Assembly: GCF_035946055.1 (NCBI RefSeq) | Contig: NZ_CP108364.1 | Span: 6,696,001 to 6,760,000 of the forward strand | Source of the DNA: Streptomyces sp. NBC_01341 | GTDB taxonomy: Bacteria; Actinomycetota; Actinomycetes; Streptomycetales; Streptomycetaceae | Direction of reading: 5' to 3' | Length of the DNA stretch: 64,000 nucleotides | Shown: one piece after another, positions 32,077 through 42,300 of the stretch | Layout: each line of letters opens with the position of its first letter | Numbering within the stretch: the first letter of the stretch is position 1 | The notes under the pieces: model-generated | What the model was told of the DNA's origin: nothing | The model's database searches: none | Seen by the model: the letters and a program-made list of their open reading frames with translations, nothing else | Program-made: the position numbers and the translations under genes

Positions 32077-34155
32077 ATGACCCCCACCTCCGGGCGCCGT
32101 TGGCTGCGCCCGACCGCCGACGGCAGCCCCGCGCGATTCGCGTACGGGGCCGACTACAACCCGGAGCAGTGGCCGCGCGAGGTGTGGAAGGAGGACGTCC
32201 GGCTGATGCGTGAAGCCGGGGTGACCGTCGTGTCCGTCGCCATCTTCTCCTGGGCCCGGCTGCAGCCGGCCGAGGACCGCTGGGACTTCGACTGGCTGGA
32301 CGAGGTGCTCGACCTCCTTCACGCGGGCGGGATCGCGGTCGACCTCGCCACCGCCACCGCCTCGCCACCGCCCTGGCTCACCACCCTGCACCCGGAGATC
32401 CTCCCGGTGACCCGGACCGGTGAGACCCTGTCCCAGGGCGCGCGGCAGCACTGGCGGCCGACGTCACCCGTGTTCCGCGCGTACGCCCTCCGGCTGGTCG
32501 AAGCCATGGCAGCCCGCTACGCCGGCCATCCGGCGCTGGTCGCCTGGCACATCTCCAACGAGCTCGGCTGCCACAACATCTACGACTACTCCGACGACGC
32601 CGCCCGAGCCTTCCGCGACTGGCTGCGCAGCCGCTACGGCACACTCGACGGGCTCAACCACGCCTGGGCGACCTCCTTCTGGTCTCAGCAGTACGGCGAC
32701 TGGGAGCAGATCCAGCCCCCGCGACTCGCCGCGAGCCACGCCAACCCCACCCAGCAGCTCGACTTCAAGCGCTTCTCGTCGGACGCTCTGAAGGACTACC
32801 TCCGCGCCGAGCGGGACGTCCTGCGCCGGATCACCCCCGGCATCCCGGTCACCACCAACTTCATGGTGATGGGCGGGACCAAGGGCATGAACTACCCGGA
32901 CTGGGCAGGCGAGATCGACTTCGTCTCCAACGACCACTACGCCCACCCGGGGCCGCAGCGCCTGGACGAGCTCTCCTTCTCCGCCGCCCTCACCCACTCC
33001 ATCGCGGGCGGCACCCCCTGGTTCCTGATGGAGCACTCGACCAGCGCTGTCAACTGGCAGCACGTGAACCTCGCCAAGAAGGACGGCGAACTCGCCCGTG
33101 ACTCCCTGGTCCACGTCGCGCACGGAGCCGACGCGGTCTGCTTCTTCCAGTGGCGCCAGTCCGCCGCCGGCGCGGAGAAGTACCACTCGGCGATGGTGCC
33201 CCACGCCGGCCCGGACAGCGAGGTCTTCCGCTCCGTGACGGCCCTGGGCCGGACACTGGACACGCTCGCTCCCGTCGTCGGCTCCGTACGGGAACCGGCC
33301 CGCGTCGCCCTGGTGTTCGACTGGGAGTCCTGGTGGGCCGTCGAGCGCGACTCCCAGCCGTCCTCCCTGGTGGACTACAAGCAGGAGGCGCTCGACTGGT
33401 ACTCGGCGTTCCTCTCCCTGGGGATCCGGGCCGACGTCGTCACCGCCGCCGGTGACCTCACCGGCTACGACTTCGTCGCCGCCCCGGTCCTGCACGTCGT
33501 CCCGACGGAGCTCGCAGGTCGCCTGGACGCCTTCGTGCACGGAGGCGGGCATCTCGCCGTCACCTACTACTCCGGGGTCGTCGACGAGAACGACCACGTC
33601 CACCTCGGCGGATACCCGGGCGCGCTCCGCGACCTGCTGGGCATCCGGATCGAGGAGTTCGGCCCGCTGCCGGAAGGGGAGGCCGTACGGCTCGACAACG
33701 GCCTCACCGGCACCCTGTGGACCGACCGCATCGACGTCACCGACCCCGAGGTCACGGTGCTCGCGCACTACGCGTCCGGGGACCAGGCAGGACGCCCCGC
33801 CCTCACCAGGCGCGCCGCGGCGGACGGCGGGTCCGCTGCCTACGTCTCCACCCGGCTGGGCGTCGACGGGCTGGCCGAGATGCTGCGGCCGTTGCTGTCC
33901 GGCGCCGGTGTGGCGAGCGAACTGCCCGCCGCTGCCCGTGGAGCGGTGGAGCTCACCGTTCGGACCGACGGCACCGACGCGTTCTGGTTCCTCGTCAACC
34001 GCACGGACGCGCCCGTCGGATTCGACGAGGTGGCCGGAGAGTTCCTGGCGGGCGCGGCGGCGCGGGACGACGACGGTGGCCTCGTCCTCGCCCCGCGGGG
34101 AGTCGCGGTGCTCCGGGTGGCGGCCGGGACATCGCCCTTCGGCGGCCGGTCCTGA
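32077..34155 (+). CDS. GH42 beta-galactosidase
   Basis: 692 residues, no signal peptide, hence cytoplasmic; it would hydrolyse imported beta-galactosides. The TIM barrel begins YGADYNPEQWP and carries acid/base E162 in WHISNELG and nucleophile E319 in WFLMEHSTSAVNW. Trimerisation and C-terminal beta domains follow (VALVFDWESWWAVERDSQPS onward). Length is normal for GH42. A GAAGG sequence precedes the ATG. As last gene of the operon it gives the locus its function: galactosides are imported by the CUT1 transporter and split inside. The sugar could be lactose, galacto-oligosaccharides or arabinogalactan fragments. Confidence 0.93.
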   Translation: MTPTSGRRWLRPTADGSPARFAYGADYNPEQWPREVWKEDVRLMREAGVTVVSVAIFSWARLQPAEDRWDFDWLDEVLDLLHAGGIAVDLATATASPPPWLTTLHPEILPVTRTGETLSQGARQHWRPTSPVFRAYALRLVEAMAARYAGHPALVAWHISNELGCHNIYDYSDDAARAFRDWLRSRYGTLDGLNHAWATSFWSQQYGDWEQIQPPRLAASHANPTQQLDFKRFSSDALKDYLRAERDVLRRITPGIPVTTNFMVMGGTKGMNYPDWAGEIDFVSNDHYAHPGPQRLDELSFSAALTHSIAGGTPWFLMEHSTSAVNWQHVNLAKKDGELARDSLVHVAHGADAVCFFQWRQSAAGAEKYHSAMVPHAGPDSEVFRSVTALGRTLDTLAPVVGSVREPARVALVFDWESWWAVERDSQPSSLVDYKQEALDWYSAFLSLGIRADVVTAAGDLTGYDFVAAPVLHVVPTELAGRLDAFVHGGGHLAVTYYSGVVDENDHVHLGGYPGALRDLLGIRIEEFGPLPEGEAVRLDNGLTGTLWTDRIDVTDPEVTVLAHYASGDQAGRPALTRRAAADGGSAAYVSTRLGVDGLAEMLRPLLSGAGVASELPAAARGAVELTVRTDGTDAFWFLVNRTDAPVGFDEVAGEFLAGAAARDDDGGLVLAPRGVAVLRVAAGTSPFGGRS

Positions 34156-34207
34156 GCGTCGCCACGGCCGTGCGGTAGCCGGCGGGCCCGCTCCGCCGGC
34201 GTGGAGG

Positions 34208-34239
34208 GGGCCCCGGGGACGGATACGTCCCCGGGGCCC
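34208..34239. terminator. Bidirectional terminator between GH42 and rhamnosidase genes
   Basis: A perfect 14-bp stem (GGGCCCCGGGGACG and its complement) closed by a GATA loop, between convergent genes. Confidence 0.8.
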
Positions 34240-34247
34240 GGCACCCG

Positions 34248-37200
34248 TCAGGCGGACGCCGTGAACGCGTGAGTGCCCGAGCCGACGGAGAACACCGCGC
34301 AACCGTCGTCCTGCTTCAGGAAGACCGCGGGTCCGCTGCCCGCGCTGCGCCGGTCACCGCCCGGCACCCAGACCTCCGCGGTGGTGTTGGGCGGCAGAAC
34401 CACCCTGAGGGCGAAGCCCTTCGCGTCCTTCTTCCAGCGAGTCGTCACCGGCCCGTACCGCGAGTCGAACCGGCCCTCGGCCTGCTTCACCCCTCCGCCC
34501 GGACGCGGCCGTACGAGGACCTTCCGGAAGCCGGGCGCACCGGGGGCGATGCCCGCGATGTTCGCGTACATCCACTCCCCGACCGAGCCGTAGGCGTAGT
34601 GGTTGAAGGAGTTCATCCCCGCGTCCTGGAAGCTCCCGTCCGGCCTGATGGAGTCCCAGCGCTCCCACATCGTGGTGGCGCCCCGGTCGATCTGGTAGCC
34701 CCAGCTCGGGAAGGTCCGCTGCAGCAGCAGCTTGTACGCGACATCCGTGTGGCCCGTGTCCGTGAGCACCGGCAGCAGCCTCGGGGTGCCGAGAAAGCCG
34801 GTCGACAGGTGCCAGTCCTTCGCCTCGATGAGAGCGACCAGGCGGTCGGCCGCCGGCGCACGGTCGCCCGCCGCCAGCAGGTCCATGGACAGGGCCAGGA
34901 CGTACGCCGTCTGCGTATCGCCCTTCACCCGCCCGCCCGCGGACACGTAAGCGGTCCGGAACGCGTCGCGCACCCGGCCGAACAGCGTCCTGTACGGGGC
35001 GGGGTCCTTGCCGAGCACCTCGGCCATCCGGGAGACCAGGTCGGCGCTGTGGGCGAAGTAGGCCGTGGCGATGACGTCCTTGGGGGTCTCGTCCTCGATG
35101 TTGAGCCAGTCCCCGAACCCGTCGGCCGGCCGGAGCAGTCCGGTGCTGTGCGCCTCCAGGTACCCCAGCCACTTGACCATCGAGGCCCAGGACTGCTCCA
35201 GCACCCGCACGTCGCCGTACGCCTGGTAGAGGGCCCAGGGCACCGTCACCCCGGCGTCACCCCAGCCCGCGGCCCCGTTGCCGACGTTCGGCAGGTCGGG
35301 GGCGACGTGCGTGAACGCGCCGTCGGAGGTCTGGGCGTCCCGAAGGTCGTACAGCCACTTGGTGAGGAAGCGCGCCGATTCCATCGTGTACGCGGCGGTG
35401 GGTGCGAAGACGTTGATGTCACCGGTCCACCCGAGGCGCTCATCGCGCGCCGGGGTGTCCGTCGGGATGGAGAGGAAGTTGCCGCGCTGTCCCCAGGTGA
35501 TGTTGCTGTGCAGCTGGTTGAGCATGGGCACGTCGGTCGTGAAGTCCATGGTGAACGGCGCCGAGGTGTGAATGACGCGGCCCACGACCGCGTCCCGGCC
35601 CGGTGTGCCCGGATAGCCCGTGACCTCCACGTAGCGGAAACCGTGGAAGGTGAAGCGGGGCTCGTAGGTCTCGCGTCCCCGCCCCTTGAGCGTGTACGTG
35701 TCCGTGGCGCGCGCCGTGCGCAGATTGGTCGTGTAGATGGTGCCGTCCGGATTCAGCACCTCCGCGTGCCGCAGCCGCACGGTCGTCCCGGCGGGGCCGG
35801 ACACCGAGAGCCGGGCGGTGCCGACCATGTTCTGTCCGAGGTCGAACACGAACACACCGGGCTTCGGCTCGGTGATCTCACGGACCGTCAGCTCACGCTC
35901 CACGCGGCAGGCGCCGTCCACCTCGGCGACGAGAGCCGCGGTGACCCCGTCCACCCGGCCGGCCGCGAGCCAGCCCGAGGCGTCGAAACCGGCGCGGGTC
36001 CAGCCGTCGGTCTCCAGGCGGGCGTCGTACTCCTCGCCCGCCATGAGGTCCGCCGCCGTGACCGGCCCGGACGCGGCCCGCCAGTCGGTGTCCGTCACCA
36101 CGCGCTCGGTCGTCCCGTCGGTGAACGTCACCTCCAGCTGGGCGAGCGCCGCCGGCTGTTCGCCGTACTGGTGCGGGCCGAACCACGCGATGTTCCCCGC
36201 GTACCATCCGGCGGCCAGGGTGATCCCCAGTGCGTTGCCCCCCGGTTCGAGCAGACCCGTGACGTCGTGGGTCTGGTACTGCACCCGCTTGTCGTAGTCG
36301 GTCCAGCCCGGAGCCAGCCGGTCCTCGCCCACGGTCCTGCCGTTGAGGGACACTTCGTACAGCCCCAGGGCCGTCGAGTACAGCCGTGCCCGGGCGACCC
36401 GTTTGCGGCCCATCCGGAACTCGCGGCGCAGCTGGGTGGCGGGGGAGTACGCGACCGCCACCTTGCCCCAGGGGCCCGAGCCCCAGCGGGCGAGGGCCTT
36501 GGCGGCGGGCCAGCCCGAGTCGTCGTAGGTACCCCCATGCCAGTCGTCCGACGGCTGCTTGTCGGTGGCCCGCCAGTCGGCACCGGTGACGGCCGTGACG
36601 ACACCGTCCGCCGTGGTCAGCTCCAGAGCACCGAACATTCCGGCGGGACCGGTGGTGGCGTTCGTCGCGGAGACCGCGATCACCTGGACGCCGGGGGTGA
36701 GGTGCTTCGTCACGTCGACGAGGACCGGGCGCTTCCAGTTCTCGGCGGGGCCGTCGGCCTCGGTGTGTGCCACCTGCACGCCGTTCACCCGCGCGGTGAA
36801 CCCGTCGTCCGCACTCATGACCAGACGGGCGCGGGTGACGCCCTCCGGCACCTCGACCCGGCCGCGGAACCACCGGGTGGCGGCCGGTGCCTCGACCGCG
36901 GGGTCGCCCTCGGGGAACCAGATCCACGAGGCGTCGTCCAGGGCGGGGGTGGCCGTGAGCGCGGCCGGGGCGCCGATCCACCCTGCCGACCAGTCCGACT
37001 CCTCCAGGAGGCCGGTCTCCCACCAGGACGGCTCGCTCCAGCCCGAGGCCCGGCCGTCGGAGTCCCAGATCCGGACGGACCAGTGGTAGCGCGTGCGGGA
37101 GGCGAGCTCCGGGCCGCTGTACGGCACGAGAACCGACGCGGCGGACACGACCTTCCCGCTGTCCCAGACGTCCGGCGTCCCGAGGCGGTCGGGGGAGGTC

Positions 37201-37445
37201 GCGACGCGCACCTGGTAGGCGGTCTGGCTCCGGTCGGTGCCGTCCGAGTCGACGGGCCAGCTCAGCCGTGGACTCCGGGTACCGAGGCCGAGCGGCTGGT
37301 GGACGTACTCGACGGTCGGGCGGGTGACGCGAGCCCGTCCGGCGGCCCGGGCCGTGCCTTCCGACGCGCCCGCGGCGGGGGCCGACACGGCGGCGAGCGC
37401 GGCTGCGGCGGCGGTGGTGCTGAGCAGTCGTCTTCTGCTGATCAC
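34248..37445 (-). CDS. Secreted GH78 alpha-L-rhamnosidase
   Basis: About 1065 residues from the GTG at 37445, which has GGAGAG seven bases upstream; an ATG at 37490 is an alternative without one. SRRRLLSTTAAAAALAAV is a Tat-type signal. Beta-sandwich domains (YVHQPLGLGTRSPRLSW onward) precede the alpha/alpha barrel. RDERLGWTGDINVF contains the general acid Glu of the family, and SFNHYAYGSVGEWMYANIAGI holds the conserved His and Glu near the C-terminus. It would release terminal rhamnose from plant pectin (RG-I), glycosides or gellan-like polymers. No transporter gene is beside it; two TGAA...TTCA sites lie upstream. Confidence 0.92.
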   Translation of the reverse strand: MISRRRLLSTTAAAAALAAVSAPAAGASEGTARAAGRARVTRPTVEYVHQPLGLGTRSPRLSWPVDSDGTDRSQTAYQVRVATSPDRLGTPDVWDSGKVVSAASVLVPYSGPELASRTRYHWSVRIWDSDGRASGWSEPSWWETGLLEESDWSAGWIGAPAALTATPALDDASWIWFPEGDPAVEAPAATRWFRGRVEVPEGVTRARLVMSADDGFTARVNGVQVAHTEADGPAENWKRPVLVDVTKHLTPGVQVIAVSATNATTGPAGMFGALELTTADGVVTAVTGADWRATDKQPSDDWHGGTYDDSGWPAAKALARWGSGPWGKVAVAYSPATQLRREFRMGRKRVARARLYSTALGLYEVSLNGRTVGEDRLAPGWTDYDKRVQYQTHDVTGLLEPGGNALGITLAAGWYAGNIAWFGPHQYGEQPAALAQLEVTFTDGTTERVVTDTDWRAASGPVTAADLMAGEEYDARLETDGWTRAGFDASGWLAAGRVDGVTAALVAEVDGACRVERELTVREITEPKPGVFVFDLGQNMVGTARLSVSGPAGTTVRLRHAEVLNPDGTIYTTNLRTARATDTYTLKGRGRETYEPRFTFHGFRYVEVTGYPGTPGRDAVVGRVIHTSAPFTMDFTTDVPMLNQLHSNITWGQRGNFLSIPTDTPARDERLGWTGDINVFAPTAAYTMESARFLTKWLYDLRDAQTSDGAFTHVAPDLPNVGNGAAGWGDAGVTVPWALYQAYGDVRVLEQSWASMVKWLGYLEAHSTGLLRPADGFGDWLNIEDETPKDVIATAYFAHSADLVSRMAEVLGKDPAPYRTLFGRVRDAFRTAYVSAGGRVKGDTQTAYVLALSMDLLAAGDRAPAADRLVALIEAKDWHLSTGFLGTPRLLPVLTDTGHTDVAYKLLLQRTFPSWGYQIDRGATTMWERWDSIRPDGSFQDAGMNSFNHYAYGSVGEWMYANIAGIAPGAPGFRKVLVRPRPGGGVKQAEGRFDSRYGPVTTRWKKDAKGFALRVVLPPNTTAEVWVPGGDRRSAGSGPAVFLKQDDGCAVFSVGSGTHAFTASA

Positions 37446-37473
37446 GAGAGGGCTCTCCGTAACGACGCGACAA

Positions 37474-37485
37474 TGAATCGTTTCA
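37474..37485. promoter_or_regulatory. LacI-type operator-like site, TGAATCGTTTCA
   Basis: An imperfect 12-bp palindrome of the TGAAnCGnTTCA form used by many LacI-family repressors, 29 bp upstream of the preferred rhamnosidase start. It is likely to affect rhamnosidase expression; no matching regulator is in the window. Confidence 0.5.
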
Positions 37486-37629
37486 GGCATGTGAAGCTAG
37501 AGTCCTAGCCTGACCCTGTCAATAGATCTGTCGCAATGAGGGTCTTTCCGGAGCCTTATTGGCAAGGTCGCTGTGTGCGGCATTGACTGCCTCGCCGGCG
37601 CCGGTCTATCTTCGGTCGCGGTGCGGAGT

Positions 37630-37641
37630 TGAAACCTTTCA
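37630..37641. promoter_or_regulatory. Inverted repeat TGAAACCTTTCA
   Basis: Two perfect 5-bp arms, TGAAA and TTTCA, around CC. It is similar in form to the site at 37474, and the centres are 156 bp apart, compatible with looping between divergent genes. Weak evidence on its own. Confidence 0.35.
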
Positions 37642-37795
37642 TGATGGGGGCTGAATGGGTCCACCCCGTACCGATCGTTGCGCTGTCCGGCTGACGCGGC
37701 TCAAGGCCCGCCCGGGATGTGGACGAAAGGTCAGGTGTTCGCACGTCGCGGGCCCGACGCGGTCCGCGATCCGCCTCCACCTCAAGGGAGACCGC

Positions 37796-38980
37796 ATGCG
37801 CCTGCGCGCCCGCTGGGCACCTGCCGCCCTACTGCTGATCGCCCCGCTGATCGGCACCACCACGGCCACGGCCGACACCGGCGAGGCCCTCGTGCCGGTG
37901 CAGAAGTCGCCCCGGGCCGTGCCCGGGCAGTACATCGTCACCCTCTCCGCCGAGCAGGCGCCGCAGGCCATGGCAGAGCAGCTCGGGGTCAGCACCCTGT
38001 TCACCTACGGCAAGGTGCTGCACGGGTTCGCGGCCTCTCTGACGCCCGCGCAGCTCGAGCAGGTGCGCGGGACGGCGGGCGTGTCGGCCGTCGAGGAGAA
38101 CAGCGAGGCCTCCGTCTCGCCGCCCGACGCGGCATCGTCGGCGGCCGGCCTGGTCGCGGCCTCGAGCTGGGGGCAGGACCGCATCGACCAGCGGAAGCTG
38201 CCGCTGGACGGCACGTACACCGCGGCCGGCCGGGGCGAGGGCGTGACCGCCTACATCCTCGACACCGGCATCGAGTCCGGGAACACCGAGTTCGGTGCCC
38301 GGGTGGGCTCCGGCTACGACGCGGTGGGCGACGGCCGCAACGGTGAGGACTGCAACGGCCACGGCACCCACGTGGCGGGGACGGTGGCCGGTGCGACGTA
38401 CGGTGTCGCCCCGGACGCCTCGCTCGTGCCCGTCCGGGTGCTCAACTGCGAGGGCTCCGGCTCCTGGGCCGGGATCATCGCGGGTCTCGACTGGATCGCA
38501 CAGAACGCCGAGCAGCCGGCCGTGGTCAACGCCTCCCTCGGGGGGCCGGCGTCGTCCGCGGTCGACGACGCGTTCGACGCGCTGGCGGCGGAGGGCACCC
38601 TGCCCGTGGTCGCGGCGGGCAACGAGAACCAGGACGCCTGCGACGTGTCCCCGGCACGCGCCGACGGTGTGCTCGCCGTGGGTGCGAGCGACAAGCAGGA
38701 CCGGCAGGCGACCTTCAGCAACTGGGGTACCTGCGTGTGGACGTACGCCCCCGGCGTGAGCATCGTGTCCGCGAAGCTCGGTGGCGGGTCCACAGCGCTG
38801 AGCGGTACGTCCATGGCGAGCCCCCACGTCGCCGGTGTCGCCGCTCTCTACAAGGAGCAGAACCCGGACGCGACCCCGCAGGAGGTGTCCGACTGGCTCG
38901 CCGCCGAAGCCACCCCGGACGTCCTGACCGGCCTGGGCTCCGGCTCGCCCGACCGGCTGCTGTTCACCGGCGGGCTCTGA
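37796..38980 (+). CDS. Secreted subtilisin-like serine protease (S8 family)
   Basis: A 394-residue preproenzyme. Residues 1-25 are a Sec signal peptide. An inhibitor-I9-type propeptide follows (VPGQYIVTLSAEQAP to GVSAVEENSEASV). The mature S8 domain has the full catalytic triad: Asp in YILDTGIES, His in NGHGTHVAGTVAG and Ser in SGTSMASPHVAG. Overall it resembles proteinase K-type (S8A) extracellular proteases of actinobacteria. AGGGAG precedes the ATG at 37796. It is monocistronic and closed by a strong terminator. Its role is probably extracellular protein digestion. Confidence 0.95.
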   Translation: MRLRARWAPAALLLIAPLIGTTTATADTGEALVPVQKSPRAVPGQYIVTLSAEQAPQAMAEQLGVSTLFTYGKVLHGFAASLTPAQLEQVRGTAGVSAVEENSEASVSPPDAASSAAGLVAASSWGQDRIDQRKLPLDGTYTAAGRGEGVTAYILDTGIESGNTEFGARVGSGYDAVGDGRNGEDCNGHGTHVAGTVAGATYGVAPDASLVPVRVLNCEGSGSWAGIIAGLDWIAQNAEQPAVVNASLGGPASSAVDDAFDALAAEGTLPVVAAGNENQDACDVSPARADGVLAVGASDKQDRQATFSNWGTCVWTYAPGVSIVSAKLGGGSTALSGTSMASPHVAGVAALYKEQNPDATPQEVSDWLAAEATPDVLTGLGSGSPDRLLFTGGL

Positions 38981-39002
38981 CCCCGTCGGACACCATCACC
39001 GG

Positions 39003-39031
39003 AGCGGGGCCCGCGGCACGCGGGCCCCGCT
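39003..39031. terminator. Terminator hairpin after the S8 protease
   Basis: A perfect 13-bp stem (AGCGGGGCCCGCG and its complement) with a 3-nt loop, 22 bp after the stop; TCTTCG follows. Confidence 0.8.
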
Positions 39032-39086
39032 CTTCGTCGTGCGGTGGAACAGCTCGTCGTGCCGTGGAACAGCGGCTTTCCGGCGC

Positions 39087-39104
39087 CTTGCATTTCCATG
39101 CAAG
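39087..39104. promoter_or_regulatory. Inverted repeat CTTGCAT-TTCC-ATGCAAG
   Basis: Perfect 7-bp arms around a 4-bp spacer, 274 bp upstream of the glucanase start and followed by two more CTTGCG units (39107-39122). CTTGCAG-type repeats are, as I recall, the binding motif of the MalR/Reg1 maltose regulator in Streptomyces amylase promoters, so an alpha-glucan regulator is a good candidate. Confidence 0.55.
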
Positions 39105-39377
39105 TCGCTTGCGCTGCTTGCGAGCTCCTTTTCATGCGCCGATCTATCGGTGTGGCCCGTAAGTATGCCTATGTGCAGAGGCTTTGCTGTCGCATAGCCA
39201 TAAGTTTCTCTGCTCCGGTTTCTGTCGCAACAGTGGACGCTCTCGCAGTTCTCTGCAACTCTCTGACCGCTCTACGCAAAACATGGCTGAGTACATGCAG
39301 AAACAAGCGCCAGTGAATCGCACAGACAGAGCCGCGCACTCGGCGTGTCTCGCGCCGAGGCCGAAGATCGGGGACTT

Positions 39378-42300
39378 ATGAGAGCCCAACGCTGGAGACT
39401 GCGGGCCCTTTCCGCCGTGGTCACGACCAGTCTTCTGATGATCGGATGGCCGGCGCTCACCGCGTCGGCGGCCGACGGACCCAACATCGCCTCGGGCCGG
39501 CCCGCCGCGGCGAGCAGCGCCGGGGAGTACGTCGCCCGGAACGTGACGGACGGCAACCAGGCGACGTACTGGGAGGGCACGGGCGGCGCGCTCCCGCAGT
39601 GGGTGCAGACCGACCTCGGTTCCACGGCCAGGGTCGACGAGGTGAGGCTGAAGCTCCCGGCGGGATGGGAGAGCAGGCAGCAGACCCTGTCGCTGCAGGG
39701 AAGCGCCGACGGCACCAGCTTCTCGACGCTCAAGACGTCCGCCGCCTACACCTTCAGCCCCGGCGCCTCCAACGAGGTGCGGATCTCCTTCCCGGCCACG
39801 CAGACCCGGTTCGTCCGGGTGAACATCACGGCCAACACGGGCTGGCAGAACGCCCAGCTCTCCGAGCTCGAGGTGCGCGCCGCCGGGGAGTCGTCGGCCA
39901 ACCTCGCCGCGGGCAGGACGCTCACCGCCAGCAGCTACACCGAGGTCTACGTCGCCTCCAACGGCAACGACGGCAACCGTGCCAGCTACTGGGAGAGCAG
40001 GAACAACGCACTCCCGCAGTGGATCCAGGCGGACCTGGGCTCCTCGGTACGGGTCGACCGCGTGGTGCTCCGGCTCCCCGACGGCTGGGGGGAGCGGACT
40101 CAGACGCTGAAGATCCAGGGCAGCACCAACGGCTCGGACTTCACGGACCTGACGGCGTCCAAGGCCTACGCCTTCAACGCCGCGGGCGGCCAGGCGACGA
40201 CGATCTCCTTCGACGCGACCACCACCCGCTACGTGCGGGTACTCGTCACCGCCAACTCCGTCCAGCCCGCCGCGCAGCTCTCGGAACTGGAGATCTACGG
40301 CCCGGCGACCGGTGACACGCAGGCGCCCAGCGCCCCCTCCGGCCTGGCGTACACCGAGCCGGCCACCGGGCAGATCAGGCTGACCTGGCAGGCGTCCTCG
40401 GACGACACCGGGGTCACCGGTTACGACATCTACGCGGGCAGCGCACTGCTGACCTCGGTGGCCGGCGGCGTCACCACGTACACCGACACCCGCCCCGCCG
40501 GCGAGAGCGTCTCGTACTACGTGCGGGCCAGGGACGCGGCGGGCAACGTGTCCGGCAACAGCAACACCGTGACACGCGCGGGCGACTCCGGTGACACCCA
40601 AGCGCCCACCGCACCGTCCGGCCTGGCCTTCACCGAGCCGGCCAGTGGCCAGATCAAGCTGACCTGGCAGGCATCCACGGACAACAAGGCCGTCACCGGC
40701 TACGACATCTACGCCAACAACGTGCTGCGCAAGAGCGTGGCGGGCGACGTCACCACCTACACCGACACCCAGTCCGCGGCCACCACCGTCAGCTACGTGG
40801 TCAGGGCCAAGGACGCCGCGGGCAACATATCCGGCGCCAGCAACACGGTGACGCGGAACGGGTCCACGAGCGGCGCCTCCGACCTGGCCGTCTCCAAGCC
40901 GATCACCGCCTCCTCGGTGGTGCACACGTTCGTCGCGGCCAACGCCAACGACAACTCGCTCACCACCTACTGGGAAGGCGCAGGCGGCAGCTACCCGAAC
41001 ACCCTCACCGTCAAGCTGGGCGCCAACGCCGACACCGAGAGCGTCGTCGTCAAGCTCAACCCCGACAGCAGCTGGGGCGCGCGCACCCAGAACATCCAGG
41101 TACTCGGACGGGAGCAGGACGCCACCTCGTTCACCAGCCTGGTCGCCGCCAAGGACTACGCGTTCAGTCCGGCCACCGGCAACACGGTGACGATCCCGGT
41201 CACCGCCCGGGTGGCCGACGTCCAGCTGAAGTTCACCTCCAACACCGGATCCGGCGCCGGCCAAGTCGCAGAGTTCCAGGTGCTGGGCACACCGGCTCCC
41301 AACCCGGACCTGCAGGTCACCGCGGTCAGTGCCTCGCCCGCGGCCCCCGTCGAGTCGGACGCCATCACCCTGTCGGCCACCGTCCGCAACTCGGGCGCGG
41401 TCGCATCGCCGGCCGGCAAGCTGGACTTCCAGCTCGGCGGCTCCAAGGTGGCCACCGCCTCGGTCGGCGCTCTCGCCGCCGGCGCCTCCGCCCAGGTCAC
41501 CGCATCCATCGGTGCGCGCGACGCGGGCACTTACACGCTGGGCGCGGTCGTCGACCCGGCGGGCGAGATCATCGAGCAGAACGAGACCGACAACGCCTTC
41601 ACCGCCGGTACCCCGCTGGTCGTGAAGCCGGTCTCCAGCTCGGACCTCGTCGCGAGCGCGGTCACGACCTCGCCCTCGGCCCCGTCGGACGGCGACACGG
41701 TCACGTTCTCCGTCGCCGTCAAGAACCAGGGCTCGGTGGCCTCCGCGAGCGGCAGCCACGGCATCACCCTGACCCTGCTCGACTCCAAGGGCGCCACGGT
41801 GAAGACCCTCACCGGTGCGTACAACGGGGCCATCGCGGCCGGTGCGACGACGTCACCCGTCCCGCTCGGTACGTGGACGGCCGCCAACGGCTCCTACACG
41901 GTCAAGGTGGTGCTCGCCGACGACGCCAACGAACTCCCGGTGAAGCGTGCGAACAACACCAGCACGGAGTCGCTGTTCGTCGGACGCGGCGCCAACATGC
42001 CGTACGACATGTACGAGGCCGAGGACGGCGTCGCGGGTGGCGGCGCCAAGGTGGTCGGCCCCAACAGGACCGTCGGCGACATCGCGGGCGAGGCGTCCGG
42101 CCGCAAGGCGGTGACCCTCAACAGCACTGGCGAGTACGTCGAGTTCACCACCAGGGCCACCACCAACACCCTGGTCACGCGCTTCTCCATCCCGGACTCC
42201 ACGGGCGGCGGCGGGATCGACTCGAAGCTGAACGTCTACGTCGACGGAACCTTCCTGAAGGCGATCGACCTCACCTCGAAGTACGCCTGGCTGTACGGGA

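Larger units (their letters stand above)
37446..37795. other. Divergent promoter region between rhamnosidase and protease, 350 bp
   Basis: AT-rich for this genome at 37505-37570. It contains the inverted repeats at 37474 and 37630; the rest shows no gene. An in-frame extension of the protease gene runs back to 37655, but it lacks a ribosome-binding site. Confidence 0.55.
38981..39377 (+). other. Promoter region of the alpha-1,3-glucanase gene, 397 bp
   Basis: It contains the protease terminator (39003-39031), the CTTGCAT inverted repeat (39087-39104) with further CTTGC motifs to 39123, and an AT-rich, Ser/Cys-codon-like stretch at 39160-39320 with no real gene. This is the most AT-rich non-coding region of the window. 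Confidence 0.6.

Noticed and set aside
28536..32087. Open frame of about 1180 codons antisense to the galactoside ABC operon
   Set aside because: It spans two permeases and a binding protein on the other strand and shows only low-complexity Asp/Gly/Arg/Val sequence, a GC artefact.
34269..37508. Open frame of about 1080 codons antisense to the rhamnosidase
   Set aside because: No domain or ribosome-binding site; the minus-strand GH78 gene explains the region.
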